64,000 bases of DNA from the NCBI GenBank assembly GCA_963830545.1, contig CAWHMK010000001.1:930001-994000 (forward strand). Reading direction: 5' to 3'. The position numbers and the translations under genes were made by a program. This DNA comes from DATGJX01 sp963830545. Its GTDB lineage: Bacteria; Vulcanimicrobiota; Vulcanimicrobiia; Vulcanimicrobiales; Vulcanimicrobiaceae. The notes beneath the pieces were generated by a model. That model ran no database searches, was not told the DNA's origin, and worked only from the letters and a program-made list of their open reading frames with translations. Position 1 is the stretch's first letter. Each line of letters begins with the position of its first letter. Of this stretch, positions 54,237-64,000 are shown in pieces.

Positions 54237-54592
54237 TCGCTCATCGGCCGCAGGCGCTGTGGGTCGATCGTTCCGCGACGGCGATGGATCTGTATCGTGA
54301 GGGCCAGCAGTAATGCGCTCACCGTCGCGCCGACGACGATGTCGGTGAGCGTGAGCGCGTGCAGAATCGGGTCGACCGATGCGCTGCCCGGCGGATTGGT
54401 CGAACCGAAAATCGGCGCGCCCGCCTTCGCGTGAAAGTCGATGGAGAGCAGCAGCATGTACGTCGAGGACTGTACGACCGTCAAACAAAGCACCGTGTGA
54501 ATCAAATTCCGGCTCTGCGTTATTCCGAAGCAGCCGATGACGAACAGCCAAAAGGCCACGGCGTACGGAAAATAGAGCGTCCACTCGTTCAT
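54233..54592 (-). CDS. mrpC: Mrp antiporter subunit C (NuoK-like)
   Basis: 119 aa from ATG 54592, three TM helices. The conserved LTDIVVGATVSALLLAL segment is the NuoK/MrpC signature. Coupled to MrpB and MrpD by 4-bp overlaps. Confidence 0.88.
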   Translation of the reverse strand: MNEWTLYFPYAVAFWLFVIGCFGITQSRNLIHTVLCLTVVQSSTYMLLLSIDFHAKAGAPIFGSTNPPGSASVDPILHALTLTDIVVGATVSALLLALTIQIHRRRGTIDPQRLRPMSE

Positions 54593-55344
54593 TCTTCCGC
54601 CTCCTCGGTCTCCCGCGTTTGTTTCAAAAAAACGAGCATCAAAACGACGAAGCCGCACGCGATTTCGACGAACACCGCGCAGCTCAGGAAGTAGATCATT
54701 CCACCCGATACGGTCGCGCCGGTTTGCCCGAGCGGCATGACGTTTTTCAAGAACGCGCCCGTTATGAACAGTGCGGCTACGCCGAGCGCGCCGAATGAAA
54801 ATGCGCCCAGCCCTTCGAGAATGTCGAACGTTTCTTTGTGCGCGGTTTTCACGAATGTAGCCAGGCCCGCGGCCAGATAGATGCACGCCAACCCGCCGCC
54901 GAAAATCGCACCGCCCTGAAATCCTCCGCCGGGCGTCAACTGCCCGTGCGCGCCGAGATCCATACCGAGCGCAGCCAGCATACCCATCAAACCGATGGCG
55001 AACCACCGAATGATCCGTGTTTGCTGCCGGTTATCGTCGCTTTCCATCGGCTCTGCGTACTCGCTGGTGCTGCTCTTCAGACTGCTGAACAGAAAGAGCA
55101 CACCCGCGACGGAGGTGAAGAAAATGAATTCTTCGCCGAGCGTATCGAAGCCGCGGTAGTCGAAATTCACGGCCGTCGGCACGTTCTCTACGCTGCGCTC
55201 CAACGTCGCAACGCGGAGCAGCATGTCTGTGTAGGGTCCGGAGAACGAACCGAACGGCGGCAGCCCCGACGCGGAATACATCAGCGCTCCGAACGCAATG
55301 AACGCACTGATGACGTACACGATCGTGCGGATCTTCGGACTCAC
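54589..55344 (-). CDS. mrpB: MbhE-like/MrpB fusion subunit
   Basis: GTG 55344 gives 251 aa. Residues 1-95 (YVISAFIAFGALMYSASG, then FDTLGEEFIFFTSVAG) resemble the MbhE-type domain that elsewhere forms the C-terminus of MrpA. Residues 110-251 (LTPGGGFQGGAIFGGGLA) are MrpB. The fusion shows that MrpA has been split and redistributed here. Confidence 0.82.
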   Translation of the reverse strand: MSPKIRTIVYVISAFIAFGALMYSASGLPPFGSFSGPYTDMLLRVATLERSVENVPTAVNFDYRGFDTLGEEFIFFTSVAGVLFLFSSLKSSTSEYAEPMESDDNRQQTRIIRWFAIGLMGMLAALGMDLGAHGQLTPGGGFQGGAIFGGGLACIYLAAGLATFVKTAHKETFDILEGLGAFSFGALGVAALFITGAFLKNVMPLGQTGATVSGGMIYFLSCAVFVEIACGFVVLMLVFLKQTRETEEAEE

Positions 55345-55577
55345 GTTTTGTCGCCGGTTTTCATCAGCGTCACGAGCACCATGATCGGCACCGCCAGCGT
55401 GCCGACGGCGATTTCCGAGAGCGCGACGTCGGGCGCGTGGAGCACGAAGAACAGCACCGCCAGCATCAGCCCGAACGTGGTGTAGATGAACAACTGGTTC
55501 ACGGGGCGCTTGCTGAACACCACCGCTGCGCCCAAGAACGCCACGAAGCAGTACAGTACGATCTCGAGCAGGCTCAT
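55341..55577 (-). CDS. Stand-alone MbhD/DUF4040 subunit
   Basis: 78 aa, three TM segments, with LHAPDVALSEIAVGTL, the DUF4040 signature normally found inside MrpA or in membrane hydrogenases. Overlaps both neighbours by 4 bp. Confidence 0.85.
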   Translation of the reverse strand: MSLLEIVLYCFVAFLGAAVVFSKRPVNQLFIYTTFGLMLAVLFFVLHAPDVALSEIAVGTLAVPIMVLVTLMKTGDKT

Positions 55578-55861
55578 CGGCGTGGTTTTCTCCGGTGCTC
55601 GGCCAGCGCGATGACATGACCGCTCACGGGGCCGCCGAGCAAGAGAATAACGACGAAACTCAGCGTCTTCACCGCGGAGACGCCGGCGCCGACGTCGACG
55701 AGCACGGCAATCATCGTCAGGACCGGCAGCGTCACGCTCGTAACGCCCAAGCAATGTATAGCAGCCAAATTGTTCTTGCTTCGCACGATGCCGAGCGCCG
55801 AGAGCAGCGCGAAGCCCATAGCGAGGAACAGAATGAGGAGGGTCGCGGCTTGGCGCGCCAT
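55574..55861 (-). CDS. mrpG: Mrp antiporter subunit G
   Basis: 95 aa with three TM helices and the characteristic LAAIHCLGVTSVTLP loop. Starts one base into the MrpF stop (TGATG). Confidence 0.82.
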   Translation of the reverse strand: MARQAATLLILFLAMGFALLSALGIVRSKNNLAAIHCLGVTSVTLPVLTMIAVLVDVGAGVSAVKTLSFVVILLLGGPVSGHVIALAEHRRKPRR

Positions 55862-56127
55862 CAGAGCCAGCGCTCCAGAAAATGCCCGTAGGCAATGGTA
55901 GCGCCGATGGAAAGCAGCGCGAGCGCGACTCCGAGGTCGGCGAACTCCTCGGTCGCGAAGACGATCGAGAGCAAGACGAGCTGCGTCGAAGCGAGCATTC
56001 CGACGAGCTGCAGCGCGATGAGGCGGCGAACGGTATCTCCGGACACAATCACGTACAGCGCTATCGCCATCGGAATGAAGAGCAGTTCGGCGCCGAAAAG
56101 CATGCCGTTGAACGAACCCGGAATCAT
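55861..56127 (-). CDS. mrpF: Mrp antiporter subunit F
   Basis: 88 aa from ATG 56127, three TM helices including LIALQLVGMLASTQLVLLSI. Overlaps MrpE by 4 bp. The short length and position fit MrpF. Confidence 0.78.
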   Translation of the reverse strand: MIPGSFNGMLFGAELLFIPMAIALYVIVSGDTVRRLIALQLVGMLASTQLVLLSIVFATEEFADLGVALALLSIGATIAYGHFLERWL

Positions 56128-56615
56128 AGCGGCCACCGGTTCGATGCATGCGGCAACTCGCGCGCAACGAGTTGGTGAACGAGCAGTTCGCCCCGCAGAT
56201 CCAGCTCGGCGACGATCGTATTCGGCGCGGCGCACACGCCGAAGATGACGAGCGCTTCGCGCCCGGCATCGAGTGCGTTCTCTCGATCGCCGGGATCGTA
56301 CGGAACGCGCCGCACGAAACCCACGAGTTTTTCCCCGCGGCGCAGCGCCCAAACGATCCGTGCGCTCACGAGCAGCGCGTCGCGAAGCATCGCAATGGGG
56401 ACGTGGGCCAAATGCCGCAGCCAGCGCCAATAAACGCGCACACCGGGCTGAGCGTTGCGCAGCGCAGCGGCGACCACCAGCGTGCACAGGAATGCGATGA
56501 TGATCCCCGCAACCACTTCGCTCGCCGTCTGCGTCACGAACTCGATGACGTATGCGGAAAGTATCGCGAACCACCAAAGCACCCAGCGCATCGCCCGTAC
56601 TATACCCATGGACAT
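56124..56615 (-). CDS. mrpE: Mrp antiporter subunit E
   Basis: 163 aa, N-terminal TM pair followed by a cytoplasmic domain. PYDPGDRENALDAGREAL and APNTIVAEL are family motifs. The first gene of the antiporter operon, its start overlaps the divergent serine hydrolase by 8 bp (or 2 bp if ATG 56609 is used). Confidence 0.85.
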   Translation of the reverse strand: MSMGIVRAMRWVLWWFAILSAYVIEFVTQTASEVVAGIIIAFLCTLVVAAALRNAQPGVRVYWRWLRHLAHVPIAMLRDALLVSARIVWALRRGEKLVGFVRRVPYDPGDRENALDAGREALVIFGVCAAPNTIVAELDLRGELLVHQLVARELPHASNRWPL

Positions 56616-57399
56616 CGACGCAGCCGCTGCATATCACGCGCGACACAAACCGCAAGCATTGCTCGTGCGCCGCCGCGAGGAGACGCTGCTCGAACGCTAC
56701 GACGGCGGGTTTTCCGCACAAGACGCGCACCCGCTTTTCAGCGGCACGAAAAGCTTTTGGGGCGTGACGGCGGTTCTCGCCGCGCGTGAACGCTTGCTTA
56801 CGCTCGACGAACCCGTTTGGCGCGGAGCGACCGTTCGCGAACTCTTGAATCTCACCGCAGGCGTGCCTTTCGGCGGTCTCGGTTCAGCCGTTCCTACCTA
56901 CGAAAAGGCGCTTGCCTCCGAGCAGCGCAGCGCGCCCGGCAGCCGCTTCACGTACGGCGGTATTCCCCTGCAAATTTTCGGCGCCGTTTTCGCGCAACGT
57001 TTGCTTCCCCTCGGCATGACACCGCATGACTATCTGCGCGATCGCGTGCTCGAGCCGGCGCGCGTCGACGTCGCGTCCTGGCGCACGCTCAAGGACGGGA
57101 CGCATCCGTTGCCGACCGGAGCGTTCGTTACGGCGGAAAACTGGGCGCGCTACGGCGCGTTCGTCGCGCGCAACGCGCAGCGATTCGACGAATGCTTCCA
57201 TGGATCGCAGGCGAATGCGCGCTACGGTTTATGCTGGTGGCTCGCAGCGCCCGCCGCTCCCGCTCAGCTGTTTTACGCAAGCGGTTCGGGCGGTCAGGCG
57301 ATGTACGTTCTGCCGCCGGAGGATCTGGTCGTGGTGCGTTTCGGAAACGGCGGTTCGTTCGATCACGCCGCGTTCCTCAAACGGCTGTTCGCCCCTTAA
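56608..57399 (+). CDS. Beta-lactamase-like serine hydrolase
   Basis: 263 aa, shorter than class C enzymes. SGTK in LFSGTKSFWG gives the nucleophile Ser and Lys, FTYGG stands where YxN is usual, and ASGSGGQ replaces KTG. No signal peptide is visible, so it is probably a cytoplasmic esterase or peptidase rather than a drug-resistance enzyme. Confidence 0.75.
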   Translation: MDIDAAAAYHARHKPQALLVRRREETLLERYDGGFSAQDAHPLFSGTKSFWGVTAVLAARERLLTLDEPVWRGATVRELLNLTAGVPFGGLGSAVPTYEKALASEQRSAPGSRFTYGGIPLQIFGAVFAQRLLPLGMTPHDYLRDRVLEPARVDVASWRTLKDGTHPLPTGAFVTAENWARYGAFVARNAQRFDECFHGSQANARYGLCWWLAAPAAPAQLFYASGSGGQAMYVLPPEDLVVVRFGNGGSFDHAAFLKRLFAP

Positions 57400-58619
57400 G
57401 CGCTCGCCAGTTCTTCGAGTTCCAGACGATTGGTTCGCATGCCGAATAGGCCGATCGTGATCGCGACGACCAGCATCGCGGCGGCAATCACCGAAAACGC
57501 GCCGAGCGTTCCATACGCGCGCAGTACCGCCGCGATCAGGAAACCGACGAAGATGGAACTGAAGCGGCTCCAGGAGTACACGAACCCGACCGCCTGCGCG
57601 CGGATGCGCGTGGGATACAGCTCCGCCTGATATGCATGGAACGCGCAGGAAAACCATGCGTTCGCAAGCGTTACGACGATGCCGAGCGCTATGAGCGCGG
57701 ACGGAAGACGCGCGCGCGAAAAGAGCAGGCCGGCTACAGCGATGATCAGCGCAAGCCAAACGATTTGCCATTTGCGCTGCCAGCGGTCTGCGACGCGCAT
57801 GGCGGCGAGCGGTCCGATTGGATTGACGAGCGCCATGACGAACGCGTATTCGAGCGATTTCGTAAAACTCACGCCGTTCGAGGCGATGAAAATGGGAACC
57901 CATGACGTGAACCCGTAAAATCCGACGGTCTGCGCAAGGTTGAACGCGACCATCATCGCCGTGCGGGCGCGATACGCGCTGCTCCAAATGGTGGTCCATG
58001 CATGCGTGAGACTGCGTGATTCTCCGCGATCGCGCGCGGTTTGCCAGCGAGCAGACTCCGGCAATCCAGCGCGAAAGAACCATACGAATGCGCCGCCCAG
58101 CGCGCCGAACAGCGCCACGTAGCGCCATCCCGCAAGGCCGGCGAACGCGTGTGGCACGAGCAGATAGGCGAGCAGTGCAGCAACCGGAATCGCGAGGTAG
58201 CCGATGAACTGGGAGAACGCGATCCAATACCCGCGTTCGTTTTTCGGCGAAATTTCCGAAATGTACGTGTCGATGGTGACGAGTTGCACGCCGATGCCCA
58301 GACCCGCGACGAACCTCCACGCGTCGATCGCTTCGGCGCTGTGCATGAACGCCATGACGAGCGTTGCGATCGAATACCACACGAGCGAGTACGTAAAGGT
58401 CGCTTTGCGCCCGAAGCGATCGGAGATCCAGCTGAAAACCAGCGTCCCGAAAAACATTCCGGCAAAACCCGCCGCGACGAAACTGGCGAACCCGTGAATG
58501 GCGAACGCCGACGATGCCGTGGCGGCAAACAAACCCTCCCGGATCATGCCCAGCGAGATGTACGCCGTCATGAACAAGTCGTAAAGTTCGAACCATCCGC
58601 CGGCGGAGATCCGCAGCAC
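57396..58619 (-). CDS. MFS transporter (sugar-porter/metabolite-H+ symporter type)
   Basis: GTG 58619 gives about 407 aa, beginning LRISAGGWFELYDLF. Twelve TM helices, the loop-2/3 motif SDRFGRKATF, and PESARW after TM6, as in metabolite:H+ symporters. Starts further upstream would overlap the HD gene. Substrate unknown. Confidence 0.85.
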   Translation of the reverse strand: MLRISAGGWFELYDLFMTAYISLGMIREGLFAATASSAFAIHGFASFVAAGFAGMFFGTLVFSWISDRFGRKATFTYSLVWYSIATLVMAFMHSAEAIDAWRFVAGLGIGVQLVTIDTYISEISPKNERGYWIAFSQFIGYLAIPVAALLAYLLVPHAFAGLAGWRYVALFGALGGAFVWFFRAGLPESARWQTARDRGESRSLTHAWTTIWSSAYRARTAMMVAFNLAQTVGFYGFTSWVPIFIASNGVSFTKSLEYAFVMALVNPIGPLAAMRVADRWQRKWQIVWLALIIAVAGLLFSRARLPSALIALGIVVTLANAWFSCAFHAYQAELYPTRIRAQAVGFVYSWSRFSSIFVGFLIAAVLRAYGTLGAFSVIAAAMLVVAITIGLFGMRTNRLELEELASA

Positions 58620-58633
58620 GGCGCTTCGAATGT

Positions 58634-59735
58634 TCAGGAAGCCTCCCGCACCGCGCGGAGAAATGCGTCTTCGCCTCGCGTGACCAGCGTTTGATACAAA
58701 GCTACGGCCGATGCCTTCGCCAGGATTTCGTGCCGGAACCAAGCCGATGGATTCAATGCGCGCAAGCGAGGCACTACTTCGCGCACGGCCGGAATGGTCA
58801 GCACATAGTCATGATCGCTCAAGTGGCTCACGAAGGTCTCGGCGGGCGGCAGCGTTGCGAGAGCGTATCCATCCGCTGTTTTCTTCACCAGCCCGAACTC
58901 GACGGGATCGACGCCGGCAATCATGGCCGCAGCGCGGCACCACGTGACGACGTGCTGCTCGTCACCCAGAGAAGGCGCTGCATGCGCGCTTAGCAGTACG
59001 GTAACGAAGCGCGCATCGTGCCCGCGCGTAATTGCTTCTGCGCCTGAAAGGCAGTGATGGCCGCCCGTCTCGCCGATCGAAAGCTCCGGCAGAAGCGTTC
59101 CGTCGCCGTTGAATTGGAACACGACGGTCTTCATGATGTCGTGATAGAGCGCCGCGGTGAGGACGAGATCGCGATCCAGGCTTGCCGCGCCGTCGAAATA
59201 GACCGCATCGTATGCGCGCGTAAAGTTGGCGGCCATCGTCGCATTGAACAACTCGTGCACCAGCAGACCGCCCGGGTAACTGTGATGCGAGTCGAGATCG
59301 CTGCCCGGTGCGCTCCAAAACGGCTGCACGATGCCGCCGTTTTCCGTATGCGGCGGAAAGATGCCGGAAACCGGATCCGCCGGTTTGATGAAGCCTGCGG
59401 CCGCGAGCGCATCGCGAAGTTGCTCTCGAGCCTCGCGTGAGCGGTACAGGCGCGCATAACGCGGAGCGGGATCCTCGATGAGCGCATGCGCGTCCTCACG
59501 CAAACGCGCATCGCCTATCGAACCAACGAGTCTCGAGCACGGCCGCATATTTTGCGCGCACGAAGGGCGAGTTGCGTGCGATGCCGGCGGCGCGCGCGTT
59601 TGCGGCGCTCAGCCCTTGGGGAACCTGCGGCATTTCCGTTGCGGATGCCTGTGCCGGCTGCAGGTACGCGGGAGCGGCGGCCGCGCCGGCCGCCGCTAAA
59701 AACGACGCTCGCGTGAACGGGGCGCTATTGCACAA
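58634..59735 (-). CDS. HD-domain metal-dependent hydrolase with signal-like N-terminus, one +1 frameshift
   Basis: The catalytic part (from 59548, 304 aa) has an HD-type metal site: DSHHSYPGGLLVHELF, AALYHDIMK and ETGGHHCLSGAEA. The 5' part in another frame (59735 to about 59530) reads like an exported N-terminus (FTRASFLAAAGAAAAPAY, then SPFVRAKYAAVLET). One surplus C at 59528, before GTT, separates the two. If the shift is real, translation from ATG 59548 would give a cytoplasmic protein. The start overlaps the VPS10 stop by 11 bp. Confidence 0.72.
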
Positions 59736-62700
59736 ACGTTACGCCTTTTACGCTTCCGGCCCCCGCGGCTTGAAGGGCGCCGGAAAGCGGCGCAAGCGTC
59801 CGGCGCACGTAGGCGTTGTACTGCGCCATCGCCGCCGCGTATTCGGCATCGAACCGCCGCGCGTATTCGAGCAGCGCAGGAGTCGGCGGCGTAACGGCAC
59901 CGAAGCCCGCACGCGGAATGTCTTCGCGCAGCTGACCCGGGAACTGGATCGAGTCTTCGTCGTTCTGATAGTTCGCCGTGAATGCGTGGAAGATCGCGTC
60001 ACGCTGCGCAAGGGCGCGGCCAATTCGTTCGGACAGCGCGGCATTGCCGGCAACCTTCGTGCGCGCGGCCTCCAGCGACTTCCGCTGATCCTCGAGATCG
60101 TTCAGCACCTCGTTGATCTTCCCGCTGACGACGTCGTATTTCTTGGAAAAATCGTAAGCCTGCACGAGCCTGCGCCTGCGTGTAGGTGTTCGCCGGATCG
60201 GGTTTGACTTCGAACCACTCCGTCAACGTGCGTCCGTCGAGCGTGATACGAGCGCCGTATCGTCCCGGAACGACCTGCGGCCCGACGGGAGAGCCTTGAA
60301 ATTCCTTCGCGCACGACGTGCAGAGCGGCTGGCCATCTTCGCGAAAGTTCCAAACGGTGCGATTGATGCCGGCTTCATTCGTCACGCCGGCGCCCGCGCC
60401 CGGCCCGCGGTACTCGTCGTACGGTTGCGTTTTCGCCGGCTGCTTCTGCGGCTTGATGTGACGGATGACGCGACCGGACGCATCGAGGATCTCGACTTGC
60501 GGGGCTACGGCCTGCGGCGCACGCTGATAGAAGTCGATGATGGCTCCGTTCGGTGGATTTTGCCCGGCAAACCGCGTGTACGTGCCTTCGTCATTCGCAT
60601 GATAGGTGTATTCGTATGCCGTGCGCGGCGCAAACAACTCTGAGGCCTGCGCCTGTGCTTTCGAGATCTGTTGAACCGAAGCGAGATCGTCCAGAATCCA
60701 GACGTCGCGTCCATGCGTTGCGATGGCGAGGTCGTTGAACTCGGGCTGCTCGCGAATGTCGCGAACGGAAACGGCCGGAAGATTCAGTTTGAAGTCCGAC
60801 CACTGCTTACCGCCGTCGTAGGAAATCCACATCCCGTTTTCCGTTCCGGCGAAAAGCAAATCGCGGTTGCGATCGTCCGGTCTTACAGTCCGAACGTATT
60901 GATCGGCGGGCAGACCGTCCACGAGCTTGGTCCACGTCTTGCCGTAGTCGTGCGTTACCAGCAGATACGGCGCGTAATCGCCGCTGCGATGGCGATCGAT
61001 CGACGCATACGCCGTCGCCGCATCGAACGGCGAGGGCGCGATCGTTTCGACGCGTCCGTACGGCGGTACACCTGCAGGTTCGTATGTGTTCCAGTGCTTG
61101 CCGCCGTCGGTCGTTACGGAAATGACGCCGTCGTCCGCGCCGGTCCAAATCTCACCTTTGCGCGCCGGAGACCCTTCGATATCGAGCAGCGTGTCCGAGT
61201 TTTCCGCGGACGACACGTCGAGCGCAATGGGGCCGCCGGACGGCATTTCGTGCGATTTCAGATGAAGCGTCAAATCGGGACTGACGACCCTCCAGTGCAC
61301 GCCGCGATCCAAGGATTGGAACACCGCGTTTCCGCCCGCCCACAGAATGTGCCCGTTCCAGGGCGCAAACGCGACCGGCGAATCCCAGTTGAATCGGTAT
61401 TTGCTCTTGTAGAGATCGAACCCGTTGCGCGAGAAATCGAAGTACGGAATGACGAAGCGCGTCGTCTGCGTTTTCTTGTCGTAATCGGCGAGCCGCTCCG
61501 TCTGAAGCGTCGCCAGAATGTGCGCGGGATCGCTGGGATCGGGCACCGCCCACATGCCGTCGCCGCCGATGACGTTCTGCCAGTAGCCGTCGAGGATGCC
61601 TTCGGGATTCTTCGAATTGCTCGGTCCGCAGAAACCGTTGTTGTCCTGCAGCGGGGCGCAGACCCAATACGGATTTTCGTGTACCGAAAGTCCGACGTGA
61701 TACACTTCGCCGATTGGAATGTTGCGCGAGAACGACCAGTTCCGCCCGCCGTCGAGCGTGAGCGCGTACCCGCCGTCTTCGCCGACGATCATGCGGCTCG
61801 GATCGTTGCGCGCAATCCACATGGCATGGTAGTCGACGTGCACGGCATCGGCGATTGCTTTCCACTTGTATCCGCCGTCGGTGCTCAAAGCGAGATCGTT
61901 CGAAATACCGTACACCTTGTTCTCGTCTTTGGGATCGACCGCGATGTGCGTGAAGTAGAACGGGCGCTGGTCGGCGATGGTGTCCGCCGAAACCATTTTC
62001 CAGGTGCTTCCGCTGTCGTCGCTCCGCCAGACGATGCCGCCTTTGGCTTCGATCAGCGCATAGACGCGTTTCGAATCGCTAGGCGCGATCGCGACGGCGC
62101 TGCGCCCCATCAAACCCGTGGGCAGGCCGTGTCCGCTTAGTCGCGTCCACGTTTTTCCGCCGTCCGCGGATCGCCAGATGCCGTCGTCGGAACCGCCCGA
62201 GTGGAAGGTCCACGGCAGACGGCGGAATTGCCACATGCTCGCGTAGATGACGTTCGGATCGTTCGGATCCATCGCCAGTTCCGCCGCGCCGGTTTGCGGA
62301 CCGACGTAGAGCGTCTTGTTCCACGTCTTACCGCCGTCGTCCGTAACGTAGACGCCGCGCGCCGTGCTGTCTTTGAACGGGTCGCCGAATGCGCCCGCGA
62401 TCACGTGATTCGGATTCTTCGGATCGACGAGGATCCGCGAGATGCTCCAAACGTCGTGCAAACCCATGTTCGCCCAGGTCTTGCCGCCGTCTGCCGTCTT
62501 GTATATCCCGTCGCCGTAGCTGACGTCGTTACGCGGATTCGCTTCGCCGGTGCCGGCCCATACGACGTTTTCGTTGGTGGGATCGATGGTGACCGCACCG
62601 ATTGCGGAAACATCCTGCTTTTCGAAGACCGGCGTCCACGTTTCGCCGCCGTTGTCGGTTTTCCACACGCCGCCGCCCGCGGCACCGATGTAGTAGAGTT

Positions 62701-62827
62701 TCGGATCGCCGTCCGTTCCCGCCACCGCGGGAACGCGGCCGCCGGCGACTGCGGGGCCGACAGATCGCCATTTCAGGTGTGCGTACGGTGCGTCGATTGC
62801 GGCGGCGAGTACGAGCGCGGCGATCAT
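59725..62827 (-). CDS. VPS10/sortilin-like beta-propeller protein (copy 2), one +1 frameshift
   Basis: ATG 62827 directly follows the stop of the upstream paralogue. The signal-like start MIAALVLAAAIDAPYAH is followed by Asp-box repeats (TDNGGETWTPV, TADGGKTWANM, TDDGGKTWNKT, SADGGKTWTRL). The C-terminal helical domain is in another frame: a surplus C at 60166, before GTG, breaks the gene at TQAQA, and VQAYDFSKKYDVVSGKI continues to TAG at 59725. The paralogue has the same segment in frame, supporting the join. Confidence 0.82.
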
Positions 62828-64000
62828 TTACGGCGTCACCTCCGAAGCTGCCGGCGTTTTCAGTCCTGCGCTCTTGAGCGAGCTGTTTACGGCACCGAGA
62901 GAACGGACGTAGGCGTTGTAACGCTGCACGGCTTGACGATATGCGGCCTCGACCCGGTTTCCGTAATCGCGCACCGCCGGCGTTATCAGGCCTTGTCCGA
63001 AGAAGCCCAATCCTTGGTAATCTTCTCTTAGCGCACCGGGACGCTGGATCGAATCCTCATCGTTGTGATAGTCGGCGGTGAGCGCGTGGAAGAGCGTGTC
63101 CCGCTCGGCGAGCGCGGACGTGACTTGCTGCTGCAGCACCGTATTGCTCTTGGTCTTTGCGTTATTCTTCGCCGCACCGAGTTCGGTCTTTATGGAGTCC
63201 AAACCGTTCAGCATCGTGTCGATTATCGAGAATTGGCGCAGGTATTTTCGTCCGAACGCGTACGATTGCTCGAAGTCCGCCTGCGTGAATTTCGTTTCCG
63301 GATCGGCCTTTACCGTGAAAGGTTCGAGGTACGTCTTGCCTGCAACGGCCATGCGCACGTAGTAGCGGCCCGGCGGCACGGACGGACCCTCGTCCGGGCC
63401 CTGATACGCGGGTTTGGCGGCGCCGTACCACTTCACCGGTCCGTCGATTTGGAAGTCCCACACGTAGCGGTTGATGCCGATCTTGTTGCTTGCGTACGGT
63501 TCTTCCTTACCGTGAACTTTGTGCGTGCCCTTGACCGTGCGGATCACGCGATGCTGCGCGTCGAGAATTTGAATTTCAGGCGCGGGTTTGATTTCTTGCA
63601 GCAGGTAGTACGTCACGATCGCACCGTACGGCGGATTGTCACCGGCGTAGTCGGTGTAGATCCCCTCGTCGTCGGAGTGAAGATTGTATTCGTATGAAGT
63701 GCGCGGAGCGAGCACGAAGGGGCGGCCTGTGCCGTTCGGAAGCATGCGCAGCGCGCGAATGTCGTCCATAACGTAAAGCGAGCGCCCGTGGGTCGCGACG
63801 AGCAAGTCGTCCCACTTCGGCTGTATGCGAATTTCGCGCACCGACACCGTCGGCATCCCGTTGCGGAAGTCGTGCCACGTGCCGCCGCCGTCGAACGAAA
63901 TCCACAAACCCGCTTCGGTGCCGGCATACACGATTCGTGAATCGTGCTGGTCGCCCCGAACGGAACGCACGTATTGATTTTGCGGCAGGTTGTTCACGAT
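62828..64000 (-). CDS. VPS10/sortilin-like beta-propeller protein (copy 3), 5' end outside window
   Basis: The last 390 residues of a close paralogue of the downstream gene: late propeller blades (ISFDGGGTWHDFRNGM, then LLVATHGRSLYVMDD), a beta-sandwich with ARTSYEYNLHSDDEG, and a helical C-terminal domain. The frame is open to the window edge. The stop TAA abuts the next ATG, so the two paralogues are a tandem pair in one operon. Confidence 0.83.
   Translation of the reverse strand: MVNNLPQNQYVRSVRGDQHDSRIVYAGTEAGLWISFDGGGTWHDFRNGMPTVSVREIRIQPKWDDLLVATHGRSLYVMDDIRALRMLPNGTGRPFVLAPRTSYEYNLHSDDEGIYTDYAGDNPPYGAIVTYYLLQEIKPAPEIQILDAQHRVIRTVKGTHKVHGKEEPYASNKIGINRYVWDFQIDGPVKWYGAAKPAYQGPDEGPSVPPGRYYVRMAVAGKTYLEPFTVKADPETKFTQADFEQSYAFGRKYLRQFSIIDTMLNGLDSIKTELGAAKNNAKTKSNTVLQQQVTSALAERDTLFHALTADYHNDEDSIQRPGALREDYQGLGFFGQGLITPAVRDYGNRVEAAYRQAVQRYNAYVRSLGAVNSSLKSAGLKTPAASEVTP

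Noticed and set aside
1..64000. CRISPR array
   Set aside because: No regularly spaced identical repeats were seen on reading; the short repeats found are pairs or operator-like clusters.

Overview
The window looks like a chromosomal segment of a GC-rich, Gram-negative (diderm) bacterium. It has TonB-dependent receptors, a TolC/RND efflux system, lipoproteins with clear lipoboxes and many GTG/TTG starts. VPS10-like propeller proteins beside TonB receptors, Rieske oxygenases and tightly coupled ATGA/GTGA operons recall Candidatus Eremiobacterota (WPS-2) or Acidobacteriota-like soil lineages. That placement is an impression from gene style, not a computed result.

Layout. 1-1.7 kb: 3' part of a TonB receptor. 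1.7-11.9 kb (minus): purE-purK, a two-component system, a PepSY protein, RND permease, TolC, membrane-fusion protein and a phosphoesterase, nearly all overlapping. 11.9-14.4 kb (plus): a GH5-like glycosidase and an SDR. 14.2-17.1 kb (minus): Fur/Zur regulator plus a zinc/manganese-type ABC importer. 17.3-24.3 kb: an integrated element in tRNA-Ala(CGC). 24.3-31.5 kb: unknown small genes, a recombinase-tailed chimera, a large SARP/AAA/TPR regulator and small secreted proteins. 31.6-38.4 kb: HAF-repeat lipoprotein, degenerate EAL protein, DUF2382 protein, K+ channel and cupin. 38.4-50 kb: APC permease, sarcosine-oxidase-like enzyme and two divergent Rieske oxygenases, the second followed by a VPS10-like protein and a TonB receptor. 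50-52.4 kb: small genes and an alcohol dehydrogenase. 52.4-56.6 kb: an Mrp-type Na+/H+ antiporter operon without a full MrpA. 56.6-64 kb: beta-lactamase-like hydrolase, MFS transporter, HD hydrolase and two tandem VPS10-like proteins.

The most notable locus is the tRNA island. Stitching its minus-strand frames gives a coupled operon: 61-aa protein, E2-like protein (Cys in a CYLHPSMW motif), E1/ThiF-like protein (Rossmann loop and two CxxC pairs), JAB/JAMM isopeptidase, metallo-beta-lactamase-fold protein and a multi-pass membrane protein. This is a bacterial ubiquitin-like conjugation module with a candidate membrane effector. An RHH-type regulator with its own operator and a divergent HExxH metallopeptidase lie upstream. 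Most of these genes carry single-base frameshifts, so the module is either decaying or affected by indel errors.

Frameshifts of the same +1 type recur outside the island: six in one TonB receptor, one in a VPS10 gene and one in an HD gene, often as a surplus C directly before GT. Raw reads should be checked before any of these genes is called dead.
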